A DNA stretch of 14,089 bases from CAZKTO01 sp964555685 (GCA_964555685.1 CAZKTO010000073.1:1-14089), one strand, 5' to 3'; shown: positions 1 to 6,600, counted from the first letter of the stretch. The notes: generated from the letters alone by a model not told the origin. Program-made: numbers and translations.

Positions 1-40
1 GCTTTCCGCCCGCCCCGATGCGTCGGGGCGGGCGGAAAGC
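1..40. repeat. Perfect 40-nt hairpin at window edge
   Basis: Two 18-nt arms, 1-18 and 23-40, are exact reverse complements around the loop TGCG. The core 13-28 is a near copy (one arm base changed) of the CCCCGAC-NN-GTCGGGG palindrome found elsewhere in the window. It is extended outwards by a CCGCCCG/CGGGCGG pair. It lies inside the hicA-like reading frame on the minus strand, and could act as an insertion, a terminator-like structure, or both. What lies beyond base 1 cannot be seen. Confidence 0.9.
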
Positions 41-178
41 GGCCTCTCTTATGACGGCCACGACGTTACGCTCCTCACGGTACATCGAGATGTGCTTGCC
101 TTGCCGGACAACGACGAAGCCAGCCTTATGGAGCGCACGCACGATGCGCTGATGGGAGAGGTCGGGGACTTTCCTCAC
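1..178 (-). CDS. hicA: HicA-like mRNA interferase toxin, partial and possibly interrupted
   Basis: HicA toxins are small dsRBD-fold RNases that cleave mRNA and are neutralised by HicB. The frame starts at GTG (178-176), overlapping the hicB stop by 4 bp (GTGA), as expected of a coupled pair. It reads MRKVPDLSHQRIVRALHKAG, then FVVVRQGKHISMY, which holds the G-x-H motif with the catalytic His at residue 29, then REERNVVAVI. After about residue 44, family members continue with a conserved stretch ending in a GTL-x-x-I-x-x-x-AGL helix. Here the frame instead enters the 40-nt hairpin and encodes a low-complexity Arg/Gly/Pro tail to the window edge. The C-terminal part is therefore replaced, displaced beyond base 1, or lost. 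The HicA assignment is reasonably secure; whether it is functional is not known. Confidence 0.72.
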   Translation of the reverse strand, partial: MRKVPDLSHQRIVRALHKAGFVVVRQGKHISMYREERNVVAVIREAAFRPPRRIGAGGK

Positions 179-417
179 CGCGAGACAACGACTCGGCGCA
201 CCTGCGATCGTCTCTTGGCCGCTACCTGCTCCCACGTGTCGAGCCAGGTGACAATGGCGTCCTTGATATTCTCAAGGGCTTCTTCCTCGGTGTTGCCTTC
301 GGAGACGCAACCGCGCAGGGCTGGGACATAGGCGGTAAAGCCCCCGCCATCGGCGGGTTCCAGAATAACGTCGTACGTGGCTTTGGTCTTGTGTCGGGTG
401 TGTGGTGCAGTACCCAT
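175..417 (-). CDS. hicB: HicB-like antitoxin, short form
   Basis: An 80-residue protein of the HicB/UPF0150 type. The segment TYDVILEPADGGGFTAYVPA, followed by LRGCVSEGNTEEEALENIKDAI, is the classic HicB partial RNase H-like fold: beta hairpin, conserved GC.S.G.T..EA..N...A. No C-terminal ribbon-helix-helix or HTH domain is visible, so this is the short, toxin-binding type. The ATG at 417 is preferred because the longer reading (to 480) would begin inside the tRNA gene. The Shine-Dalgarno upstream is weak. It overlaps the hicA-like frame by 4 bp. The tRNA-Gly 3' end is only 33 bp upstream on the same strand, so transcription may continue from the tRNA promoter. Family assignment is confident; the exact start is less so. 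Confidence 0.82.
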   Translation of the reverse strand: MGTAPHTRHKTKATYDVILEPADGGGFTAYVPALRGCVSEGNTEEEALENIKDAIVTWLDTWEQVAAKRRSQVRRVVVSR

Positions 418-450
418 TGGGGGTTGATCCCACGAGAGATGTTGTGCCGT

Positions 451-525
451 TGGAGCGGGGGACGGGACTCGAACCCGCAACGTCCACCTTGGAAGGGTGG
501 CACTCTACCGTTGAGTTACCCCCGC
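451..525 (-). tRNA. tRNA-Gly (anticodon TCC)
   Basis: The minus strand folds as a complete cloverleaf. The acceptor GCGGGGG (525-519) pairs with CCCCCGC (461-455), followed by discriminator T and an encoded CCA (453-451). The anticodon stem CCACC/GGTGG encloses the loop CTTCCAA with anticodon TCC at 493-491, reading GGA. The T arm contains GGTTCGAGTCC. Total length is 75 nt including CCA. A TATACT -10 box lies at 551-546, giving a leader of about 14 nt. Confidence 0.97.
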
Positions 526-545
526 TCAGAGCGCGACGTGGCTCT

Positions 546-551
546 AGTATA
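546..551 (-). promoter_or_regulatory. -10 box of the tRNA-Gly gene
   Basis: TATACT on the minus strand ends 20 nt before the tRNA 5' end, which fits initiation near 539. No strong -35 hexamer is seen at 17-18 nt. That region carries a degenerate copy of the GAC-NN-GTC palindrome (559-572). Confidence 0.55.
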
Positions 552-559
552 CGACGTTC

Positions 560-589
560 TTGACCTGTCGGGTCTTGTCTCGGTACCCT
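560..589 (+). promoter_or_regulatory. Candidate sigma70-type promoter of the SDR gene
   Basis: TTGACC (560-565) and TACCCT (584-589) are separated by 18 nt and followed by the SDR gene 48 bp downstream. The predicted start near 596 would put the 604-619 palindrome in the 5' leader, directly before the ribosome binding site. The -35 lies back to back with the tRNA-Gly promoter region. Confidence 0.45.
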
Positions 590-603
590 GACGACACGCG
601 GAA

Positions 604-619
604 CCCCGACCCGTCGGGG
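604..619. repeat. Palindrome CCCCGAC-CC-GTCGGGG, exact copy 1
   Basis: Exact 7-bp arms around a 2-nt centre, located 6 bp before the AGGAGG ribosome binding site of the SDR gene. In the mRNA it could form a hairpin next to that site. See the palindrome finding for the other copies. Confidence 0.9.
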
Positions 620-636
620 CGCGCCAGGAGGGACCG

Positions 637-1434
637 ATGGACTTGGAGCTGAAGGGCAAGGTCGCGCTGGTGACGGGCGGGAGCAAGGGCATCGGCAGGG
701 CCATCGCCTTCGAGCTGGCGCGGGAGGGCGCGGACGTGGCCATCTGCGCCCGCGGCCAGGAGACGCTGGAGGCCGCCGCCAAGGAGATCGAGCGGGAGAC
801 GGGCCGGCGCGTCCTCCCCGTCGTGGCCGACGTCAGCAAGACCGCCGAGGTCGAGCGCATGGTGGCGCAGGTGGTCCAGGTCCTGGGCCGCATCGACATC
901 CTGGTGAACAACGCCGGCCAGCCCGGCGGCCTGGCCACGGGCCCCCTGGCCAAGGTGACCGACTCCGCCATGCTCGAAGACCTCAACACCAAGCTCATGG
1001 GCTACCTGCGCTGCGCCCGGGCCGTCGCTCCCGTCATGCAGCGCCAGGGCTGGGGCCGGATCGTCAACATCGGCGGCATGTCGGCGCGGCAATCGGGCAC
1101 CTATAGCACCGGCGTCCGCAACATCGCCATCGTCCACCTCAGCAAGGCCCTCTCCGACGAGCTGGGCCCCTCGGGCATCACCGTCAACGTCGTCCACCCG
1201 GCGGCGACGCGCACCGAGTGGCTCGACAAGCGCCTGGCGGACCAGGCCCGCCAGCAGGGCACGACGGTCGAGGAGATCGAGCGCCGGATGGCCCAGCAGA
1301 ACGCGACCCGCCGCATCGTGGACGCCCGCGAGATCGCCTACCTCGTCGCCTTTCTCGCGTCGCCCCGCTCCGTCGCCGTCACGGGCGAGGTCATCGGCGC
1401 CACGGGCGGCTCCAGCCGTGCGGTGACGACGTGA
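637..1434 (+). CDS. SDR-family oxidoreductase with non-canonical catalytic residues
   Basis: A 265-residue classical-type short-chain dehydrogenase/reductase. The Rossmann cofactor motif TGGSKGIG is at 13-20, and NNAG is at 91-94. The C-terminal half contains LGPSGITVNVVHPA (about 177-189), which is normal for SDRs. The start is clear: AGGAGGGA lies at 626-633, four bases before ATG. In canonical members the active site is Ser plus YxxxK. Here the aligned region is NIGGMSARQSGTYSTGVRN. Tyr156 is present, but Val160 stands where Lys should be and Gly at the usual Ser. Known SDR subgroups with this GGxxA...RN pattern share the deviation, so the protein may be a binding or partner subunit, or use another mechanism. 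The name FabG is not warranted. A cofactor-binding fold is certain; the substrate is unknown. Confidence 0.93.
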   Translation: MDLELKGKVALVTGGSKGIGRAIAFELAREGADVAICARGQETLEAAAKEIERETGRRVLPVVADVSKTAEVERMVAQVVQVLGRIDILVNNAGQPGGLATGPLAKVTDSAMLEDLNTKLMGYLRCARAVAPVMQRQGWGRIVNIGGMSARQSGTYSTGVRNIAIVHLSKALSDELGPSGITVNVVHPAATRTEWLDKRLADQARQQGTTVEEIERRMAQQNATRRIVDAREIAYLVAFLASPRSVAVTGEVIGATGGSSRAVTT

Positions 1435-1699
1435 GCCCTAACCCCCTTGCCCCCTTCCCTCAAGCGGAAGGGGGATCGCCCCAACCCCTTGCCCCAAGAG
1501 TGGCGGTGCCAAGCCCGGACCCCCACACCTCCTCTCCCCTGACGGGAGAGGACAAGAGGAGAGGGGGAATTGGTCACCCTCTCCCCAACCCTCTCCCGTC
1601 GAGGGAGAGGGAGTTTCGAGGCAAGGCCCAGGGAAGGGGTTTCGTCCCTCGCCCTTCAGGAGAGGGCGTGTACCCTGACTTGTCGGGATGAGAGAGGCT
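1435..1699. repeat. Repeat-rich convergent intergenic region with three hairpins
   Basis: This gap lies between the convergent SDR and pheT genes and holds no convincing gene. It has three CTCTCCC-type hairpins: 1531-1551 (8-bp arms), 1589-1611 (perfect 9-bp arms CCCTCTCCC/GGGAGAGGG, loop GTCGA) and 1651-1667 (5-bp arms). A degenerate CCCTGAC-TT-GTCGGGA palindrome is at 1673-1688. No T-tract follows the stems, so intrinsic termination is possible but not shown. The same hairpin family occurs at 6544-6568 and 10954-11012. Confidence 0.8.
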
Positions 1700-4102
1700 C
1701 TACCCTCGGAGCGTCGCGCCCAGCTCCTTCGCCAGGCGCTGGAGCAGCCGCTCCTGCGTCCGGTCCGCCTCCTCGCTGGTCAGGGTCTTGCCCGGCGACT
1801 GGTAGACGATCCGGTAGGCTAGAGAGCGCTTGCCCGCCGGGATGGGGTCGCCCTGGTAGACATCGAAGAGGGTGGCCTCGCGCACCAGCGGCGTTCCGGC
1901 GATGATCTCGTGGACCCGCTGGGCCGGCATCGAGGCGTCCACCACGATGGCCAGGTCGCGGACGACGCCCGGGAACCTGGGCAGCGGCTGGAACCGCCTG
2001 ACGGACCCGGCGGGCAGCGCCGCCAGCAGCGACGGCAGGTCGAGCTCGAAGTAGCAGACGGGCCGGTCCAGCAGGTCGAAGGCTTTGGCCGCACCGGGGT
2101 GCAGCTCGCCCAGGACCCCGACGGGCCGCCCGCCGATGGTCACGCGCGCCGTCCGGCCCGGGTGGAGCATGGGGTCCGTCGCCGGCTCGTACGCCGCCTG
2201 GACGCCCAGGGCTGTCCAGAGGGCCTCGACGACGCCCTTGCCGTCGAAGAAGCCCAGCTCGCCCTGCTCCGCCTGCCACCCCAGCTCGGCGCGCTGGCCC
2301 GAGAGCACGCCCGCCAGCACCTCCCGCTCGTCGGGCAGGTCCTCGCGCCGGGGAAGGTAGACGCGCCCCGCCTCGAAGAGGCGGACGCCGCTCTCCTGGT
2401 GCCGCTGGTTGCCCGCCAGCGTGCGCAGGAGGCCGCTCCGCAGGCTGGTGCGCAGCTCCTCCAGGTCCGCCGACATGGGGTTGGAGAGGCGAAGCCCCTC
2501 GGACGCCTCCGCCGAGAGGTCCGCCAGCGCCCCTCGGCCCGTCAGCGAGTAGGTCATCACCTCGTGCATGCCCGCCGCCGCCAGCACGTCCCGCGCCCGC
2601 TCCTTGAGCGCCAGCATCGGCTCGGGCTCGTAGGCCGGCAGCTCCCCCGCCCGCGTCGTCGTCGGCGCCCAGTCGTACCCCTTCACGCGGACGATCTCCT
2701 CGATCAGGTCTTCCTGGATCGCGATATCGGTCCGCCAGTAGGGAGGCGACACCTTCAGCGCCTCCGGGCCGTCGCGCTCGACCTCGAAGCCCAGGGAGGT
2801 CAGAATCCGGGCCATCTCCTCCGCGGCGACGGCGGCGCCCAGGAGCCTTTGCGTGCGCTCGGTGGTGAGGCGCACCGTCTGGCGAGGCCGGCGGCCGGGG
2901 TAGACGTCGGCCATCCCCTCGGCGGCGGCGCCGCCCGCCAGCTCGACCAGGAGCTGCACGGCCCGCCGCGCGGCGACCAGCGGCAGCTCCGGGCTCAGCC
3001 CCTTCTCGAAGCGGATCGAGGCCTCGGAGCGCAGGCCCATGGCCCGCGAGGTGTTGCGGATGCTCACGTGGTGGAAGCAGGCCGACTCGAGGAGGACGTT
3101 GCGAGTGCGCTCGCCGACCTCGGTGTCCGCGCCGCCCATGACGCCGGCCACGGCCACCGGGCGCGTGGCGTCGCAGATGGCCAGCACGCCGGGCGAGAGC
3201 CGGCGCGTCTGCCCGTCGATGGTGGCGATCGTCTCGCCGTCGCACGCCCGCCGGACGACGATGCGCCGCTCGGCGAGCGCGTCGTGGTCGAAGGCGTGGA
3301 GCGGCTGGCCGTACTCCAGCATGACGTAGTTGGTGATGTCGACGATGTTGTTGATGGGGCGCATGCCGGCGGCCGCGAGGCGGTCCTGCATCCACCCGGG
3401 CGAGGGCCGGACGGTGACGCCTGTGACGACGGCGGCGATGTAGCGGGGGCAGAGGTCCGGGTCCAGCACCTCGACGCGGGTCAGGCGCTCGATGGGGCCG
3501 CCGGCCTCGGGGTAGCGCCCCGACATGTCGGGGCGGACGGTGCGCCCGGTGAGGGCGGCGATCTCGCGGGCGATGCCCAGGACGGAGAGGCAGTCGGGCC
3601 GGTTGGGCGTCACGGCCCAGTCGAAGACGACGTCGCCCAGCACCTGGGCGAGCGGCGCGCCGACGGGCGCGTCATCGGGCAGGACGAGGATGCCCTCGTG
3701 CTCGCCCGAGAGGCCCAGCTCGCGCTCGGAGCAGACCATGCCGGTCGACTCGACGCCGCGGATCTTGGCTGGCTTGAGGGCGGCGGGCTTGCCGGTGTGG
3801 GCGTCGATGAGCTGCGCGCCGGCGCGGGCGAAGGCGATCTTCTGGCCCGCGGCGACGTTCGGGGCGCCGCAGACGACGGTCTCCTCGCCCGCGCCCGTAT
3901 CGACGGTGGCGAGGCGCAGGCGGTCGGCGTTGGGGTGCGGCGCGACCTGGGTGACCCGCCCGACGACGATCTGCTCCCACGCGCCGCCGATGGTGGTGAC
4001 GCTCGCGGCCTCGACGCCGGCGAGCGTCATGCGGTGGGCCAGCTCGCGGGGCTCCGCGTCGATGTCCACGTAGGCCTTGAGCCAGGAGAGGGGGGTTTTC
4101 AT
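1700..4102 (-). CDS. pheT: Phenylalanyl-tRNA synthetase beta subunit
   Basis: An 800-residue, full-length bacterial PheT, the structural and editing subunit of the alpha2beta2 enzyme that charges tRNA-Phe. Domains in order: N-terminal B1 with the EMAP/OB tRNA-binding fold (about 40-150, VGRVTQVAPHPNADRL); B3/B4 editing region (about 210-370, with NNIVDITNYVMLEYGQPLHA and GLRSEASIRFEKG); B5 (about 405-475, SPPYWRTDIAIQEDLIEEI); the synthetase-like core (about 490-690); C-terminal FDX-ACB anticodon-binding domain (about 706-798, RFPGVVRDLAIVVD). The ATG at 4102 has only a weak GAGTG Shine-Dalgarno. It starts 11 bp after the stop of the unknown gene that separates it from pheS, so it probably depends on coupled translation. 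One copy of the 16-bp palindrome lies in frame and encodes residues PDMSG (191-195), in a linker that varies within the family. Confidence 0.98.
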   Translation of the reverse strand: MKTPLSWLKAYVDIDAEPRELAHRMTLAGVEAASVTTIGGAWEQIVVGRVTQVAPHPNADRLRLATVDTGAGEETVVCGAPNVAAGQKIAFARAGAQLIDAHTGKPAALKPAKIRGVESTGMVCSERELGLSGEHEGILVLPDDAPVGAPLAQVLGDVVFDWAVTPNRPDCLSVLGIAREIAALTGRTVRPDMSGRYPEAGGPIERLTRVEVLDPDLCPRYIAAVVTGVTVRPSPGWMQDRLAAAGMRPINNIVDITNYVMLEYGQPLHAFDHDALAERRIVVRRACDGETIATIDGQTRRLSPGVLAICDATRPVAVAGVMGGADTEVGERTRNVLLESACFHHVSIRNTSRAMGLRSEASIRFEKGLSPELPLVAARRAVQLLVELAGGAAAEGMADVYPGRRPRQTVRLTTERTQRLLGAAVAAEEMARILTSLGFEVERDGPEALKVSPPYWRTDIAIQEDLIEEIVRVKGYDWAPTTTRAGELPAYEPEPMLALKERARDVLAAAGMHEVMTYSLTGRGALADLSAEASEGLRLSNPMSADLEELRTSLRSGLLRTLAGNQRHQESGVRLFEAGRVYLPRREDLPDEREVLAGVLSGQRAELGWQAEQGELGFFDGKGVVEALWTALGVQAAYEPATDPMLHPGRTARVTIGGRPVGVLGELHPGAAKAFDLLDRPVCYFELDLPSLLAALPAGSVRRFQPLPRFPGVVRDLAIVVDASMPAQRVHEIIAGTPLVREATLFDVYQGDPIPAGKRSLAYRIVYQSPGKTLTSEEADRTQERLLQRLAKELGATLRG
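3518..3533. repeat. Palindrome CCCCGAC-AT-GTCGGGG, exact copy 2, inside pheT
   Basis: Exact copy, with flanking G/C extending it to 18 bp (3517-3534). On the pheT strand it is read CCC GAC ATG TCG GGG, giving Pro-Asp-Met-Ser-Gly in the linker before the B3/B4 region. Confidence 0.9.
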
Positions 4103-4113
4103 GGGTCACTCGA

Positions 4114-5373
4114 CTAAGGAGGCCTGGGTTGGCCGCTGAAAAGCCTGTTTTTAAGTGTCTCCCCCGCGCTGTTATCACCTGCAAGTTTCTTCTTGACCAG
4201 CTCGAATAGCTCTGTGGTCGTGACCAACGCCCAGCCGTACTTCGCCGCCATGTCCTTCACTTCTTTAGCGAACAGTTTGTGATTAGCATCTGGCGGCCTG
4301 TGGTCGGGGTCTGGAGGCTCCAACCGATATGGATTAGCGATGATTGCACCACTTATCTCCGCGGGATTCGGCGCCTCTGCCACATACTGCATGAGCTGGC
4401 GGGCCTTATCGATCTTGGTGCCCTGGACGCTACCCTCGATCTCGATGTAACACTCTCGGCCGCTAACATTTGCTACCGTATCGACCAGCCCGGTCTTATC
4501 ATTTGGCACCCCAAGAGTTCGGAGCGCGTCCCGCACAAGGGCTTCAAGCGCGGGGCCGGTTTCCCAGAGCAGACGAGCCCACTTCTGTAAGTTAACAAGC
4601 TGACCACGGTCTTGTGTAACAGTGTCCTGCAATGACTTGATTTTACTCTCCGTCTCGGCGATCTTCTCCGTCAGTGGCCCCACGTCAGGAATAGCCGATA
4701 AGAAGGGCGGCGCCCATTCTGGAGCGGTCTCTGCCGTTACCTGCGGCAGTTCTAACTGCGGCGAGACCTGCGGTAACACCTGTGTTATGAGCTTGGCGAG
4801 GAACTCATCCGCCTGTTCCACCCTGGGCAACAGGATGATCTGCCCCTGGCCATATTGAGCAATCGCAGCCACGGGGCGTTTGAACTGGTTGAGAGCCAAA
4901 GGAGACCAGAAGCATTTTTGCGGTACTGAGTTGAGGTCGAAGTCGCAGGGCCATCGTAAGCCGGGTAGAAATTCCCGGAGCAGGGTCTCAAGAGCCGACC
5001 CGACCGAAACTTCAATACGTGACCCTGCCTTGTCCCGAGCGCCGACCAAATCTTGGAATAACCAAGAGTAGTTGTTGGCATTTTGCCCACTTGGACGTGC
5101 CCCGGCCTTGGGCTTCCCAGCAAAGGTGATCAGCACTCCACCCACACCCACCCGCTCCCGTACGTCCGCGCCGAGGGTCATGGCTCGGTCAGTGGCCCAC
5201 CCTACCAACGGCTCCAGGTCGCAGACAATGACATCAGCATCCGCGACGGCTAGGTCATCGTCGCTCTTGGGCTCGTCACTGCCCGGGAAGGGGTGTTGAC
5301 GCACTTTCCAGCCGGGGACCTCCAGGGTCCGCTCAGGGGGAGCCAGATTTAGCAGCCTAAGCACGCGCGACAC
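4114..5373 (-). CDS. Unrecognised gene between pheS and pheT; GATase-like region, coiled coil, PD-(D/E)XK-like end
   Basis: A 419-residue protein I cannot assign to a named family. GTG (5373) is the likely start: AGGGAG overlaps the pheS stop TAG about 8 bases upstream. Residues 1-200 show alternating hydrophobic strands (DADVIVCDLEP 46-55, GVLITFAG 79-86, YGQGQIILLP 174-183), recalling class I GATase/ThuA-like Rossmann folds. Residues 200-230 are Pro/Glu-rich, and 233-265 is a probable coiled coil. Residues 274-397 resemble a PD-(D/E)XK nuclease core: helix LEALVRDALRTLGV, Asp298, strand CYIEIEG with Glu311, helix KARQLMQYV, then AIIANPYR and WALVTTTELFELV. The catalytic Lys position appears to be Glu313. 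No signal peptide or membrane span is evident. By eye GC is about 50-60%, against roughly 65-80% in sampled pheT and pheS lines, suggesting acquisition. Gaps of 12 and 11 bp imply co-expression with pheST. The domain calls are inference. Confidence 0.85.
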   Translation of the reverse strand: MSRVLRLLNLAPPERTLEVPGWKVRQHPFPGSDEPKSDDDLAVADADVIVCDLEPLVGWATDRAMTLGADVRERVGVGGVLITFAGKPKAGARPSGQNANNYSWLFQDLVGARDKAGSRIEVSVGSALETLLREFLPGLRWPCDFDLNSVPQKCFWSPLALNQFKRPVAAIAQYGQGQIILLPRVEQADEFLAKLITQVLPQVSPQLELPQVTAETAPEWAPPFLSAIPDVGPLTEKIAETESKIKSLQDTVTQDRGQLVNLQKWARLLWETGPALEALVRDALRTLGVPNDKTGLVDTVANVSGRECYIEIEGSVQGTKIDKARQLMQYVAEAPNPAEISGAIIANPYRLEPPDPDHRPPDANHKLFAKEVKDMAAKYGWALVTTTELFELVKKKLAGDNSAGETLKNRLFSGQPRPP

Positions 5374-5385
5374 CCAGGTATCTCC

Positions 5386-6450
5386 CTAAAACTGCCTCAG
5401 AAATCTTAGATCGTTCGAGTAGAACAGCCGTATGTCATCGATCCCGTACTTGAGCATGGCGATGCGCTCGACGCCCATGCCGAAGGCGTAGCCCGTGTAG
5501 CGCTCCGGATCGTAGCCAACGCGCTCCAGCACCTTCGGATGCACCATCCCCGCGCCCATGATCTCGATCCAGCCCGACTCGCCGCAGACGCGGCACCCCT
5601 TGCCCGCGCACAGGAAGCAGTCGATGGCCATCTCGGCCCCCGGCTCCACGAACGGGAAGTAGTCGCACCGGAACCGCACCCTCCGCTCGACGCCGAAGAT
5701 GCGCCGCGCGAACTCGAAGAGCGTCCCCTTGAGATCGGCCAGCGACACGCCCTCGTCCACCGCCAGCCCCTCGACCTGGTGGAAGTGCCACTCGTGGGTC
5801 GCGTCCGTCGCCTCGTACCGATAGACCTTGCCGGGCACGACGACCCGCACGGGGGGCCTGTGCTTCTCCATGAAGCGGACCTGCATCGGCGAGGTGTGGG
5901 TCCTCAGCAGCATGGGGCGCTGGCCCTGGGCCGTCTGATAGTCGATCCACAGCGTGTCCAACAGGTCCCGCGCCGGGTGCCCCTGGGGGATGTTCAGCGC
6001 CTCGAAGTTGTAGTAGTCCCACTCGACCTCGGGCCCCTCGACGACCTGGAAGCCCATGGCCACGAAGGCGCCGGTGATCTCGCGGAGCATGCGCGTCGTG
6101 GGGTGCAGCCGTCCGATGGCCGGCGGCCGGCCCGGCAGCGTGACGTCGATGGCCTCGCGCTGGGCGAGGGCGCCCGCCGCCTGCTGGAGCGCCGCCGTCC
6201 GCTCGTGCAGGCGCTGCTCGAGCAGGCGCTTGAGCTCGTTGGCCTGGGCGCCCACGGTCCGCCGCTCCTCGACGGGCAGGCCGGCGATGCCGCGCAGGAC
6301 CTGGGTCAGGCGGCCCTTCCGGCCCAGGTAGGCGATGCGCCACTCCTCGATCTGCTTGGGCGTCGACGCCTGGTCGAGGGTGCGCAGGGCCTGGTCGCGG
6401 AGGTCGGAGAGCTGGTCGGGCACGGTGGGTCTGGAGCCTCCGCGGGCCAA
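5386..6450 (-). CDS. pheS: Phenylalanyl-tRNA synthetase alpha subunit
   Basis: A catalytic class II aaRS subunit of up to 354 residues. The N-terminal 1-100 is helical/coiled-coil. The catalytic core starts at HPTTRMLREI (116-125). Phe-tRNA synthetase signatures follow: LLRTHTSPMQVRFM (181-194), FHQVEGLAVDE (223-233) and motif 3 GMGVERIAMLKYGIDDIR (324-341). Cys278, 281, 286 and 289 form a CxxC...CxxC cluster, seen in many bacterial PheS and possibly zinc-binding. The start is uncertain. TTG at 6450 has no Shine-Dalgarno; GTG at 6423 (PDQLSDLRDQ) has GGAGG some 13 nt upstream. A strong promoter at 6511-6482 precedes it. Downstream, its stop overlaps the ribosome binding site of the unknown gene that lies between pheS and pheT. 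Confidence 0.97.
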   Translation of the reverse strand: MARGGSRPTVPDQLSDLRDQALRTLDQASTPKQIEEWRIAYLGRKGRLTQVLRGIAGLPVEERRTVGAQANELKRLLEQRLHERTAALQQAAGALAQREAIDVTLPGRPPAIGRLHPTTRMLREITGAFVAMGFQVVEGPEVEWDYYNFEALNIPQGHPARDLLDTLWIDYQTAQGQRPMLLRTHTSPMQVRFMEKHRPPVRVVVPGKVYRYEATDATHEWHFHQVEGLAVDEGVSLADLKGTLFEFARRIFGVERRVRFRCDYFPFVEPGAEMAIDCFLCAGKGCRVCGESGWIEIMGAGMVHPKVLERVGYDPERYTGYAFGMGVERIAMLKYGIDDIRLFYSNDLRFLRQF

Positions 6451-6481
6451 GGAGGCCGCGGTGAACGACTGGACTGAGACA

Positions 6482-6511
6482 AGGATACAGAGGGGGAAGC
6501 GCGAGAGTCAA
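6482..6511 (-). promoter_or_regulatory. Promoter of the pheS-unknown-pheT operon
   Basis: On the minus strand, TTGACT (6511-6506) and TATCCT (6487-6482) are separated by 18 nt, a good sigma70-type match. Initiation near 6475 would leave a leader of only about 25-50 nt. That is too short for a T-box or a classic phenylalanine attenuator, and none is visible. Confidence 0.65.
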
Positions 6512-6543
6512 ACCACTGGCCTCTCCTGGCGGTCCGTCCTTGC

Positions 6544-6568
6544 CCCTCTCCAACCTGGTTGGAGAGGG
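6544..6568. repeat. CCCTCTCC-type hairpin repeat between pheS and a CoA-transferase gene
   Basis: The arms CCCTCTCCAAC (6544-6554) and GTTGGAGAGGG (6558-6568) are perfect complements around CTG. The repeat continues AGTTGGGGGGTGAGG to about 6583, the same layout as at 10954-11012. It lies between the divergent pheS and CoA-transferase genes. Confidence 0.85.
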
Positions 6569-6570
6569 AG

Positions 6571-6600
6571 TTGGGGGGTGAGGCTCCGTTCTGCTACTAT
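6571..6600 (+). promoter_or_regulatory. Candidate promoter of the first CoA-transferase gene, partly repeat-derived
   Basis: TGC-TACTAT at 6592-6600 is an extended -10 (hexamer 6595-6600). TTGGGG at 6571-6576 is 18 nt upstream and belongs to the tail of the hairpin repeat. Initiation near 6607 would leave a leader of about 23 nt holding the AAGGAGG. Confidence 0.45.

Noticed and set aside
418..480. Upstream extension of the hicB frame to an ATG at 480
   Set aside because: That start lies inside the tRNA-Gly gene, and the added residues have no counterpart in HicB.
1435..1699. CRISPR-like array from the repeated CTCTCCC blocks
   Set aside because: Block lengths and spacings are irregular, each block is itself palindromic, and there are no cas genes. 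It is a cluster of dispersed hairpin repeats.
1910..4117. 735-codon open frame on the plus strand opposite pheT
   Set aside because: It is antisense to a certain pheT gene. The predicted protein is Arg/Gly/Ala/Asp-rich low-complexity sequence typical of GC-rich shadow frames, with no ribosome binding site or family motif.
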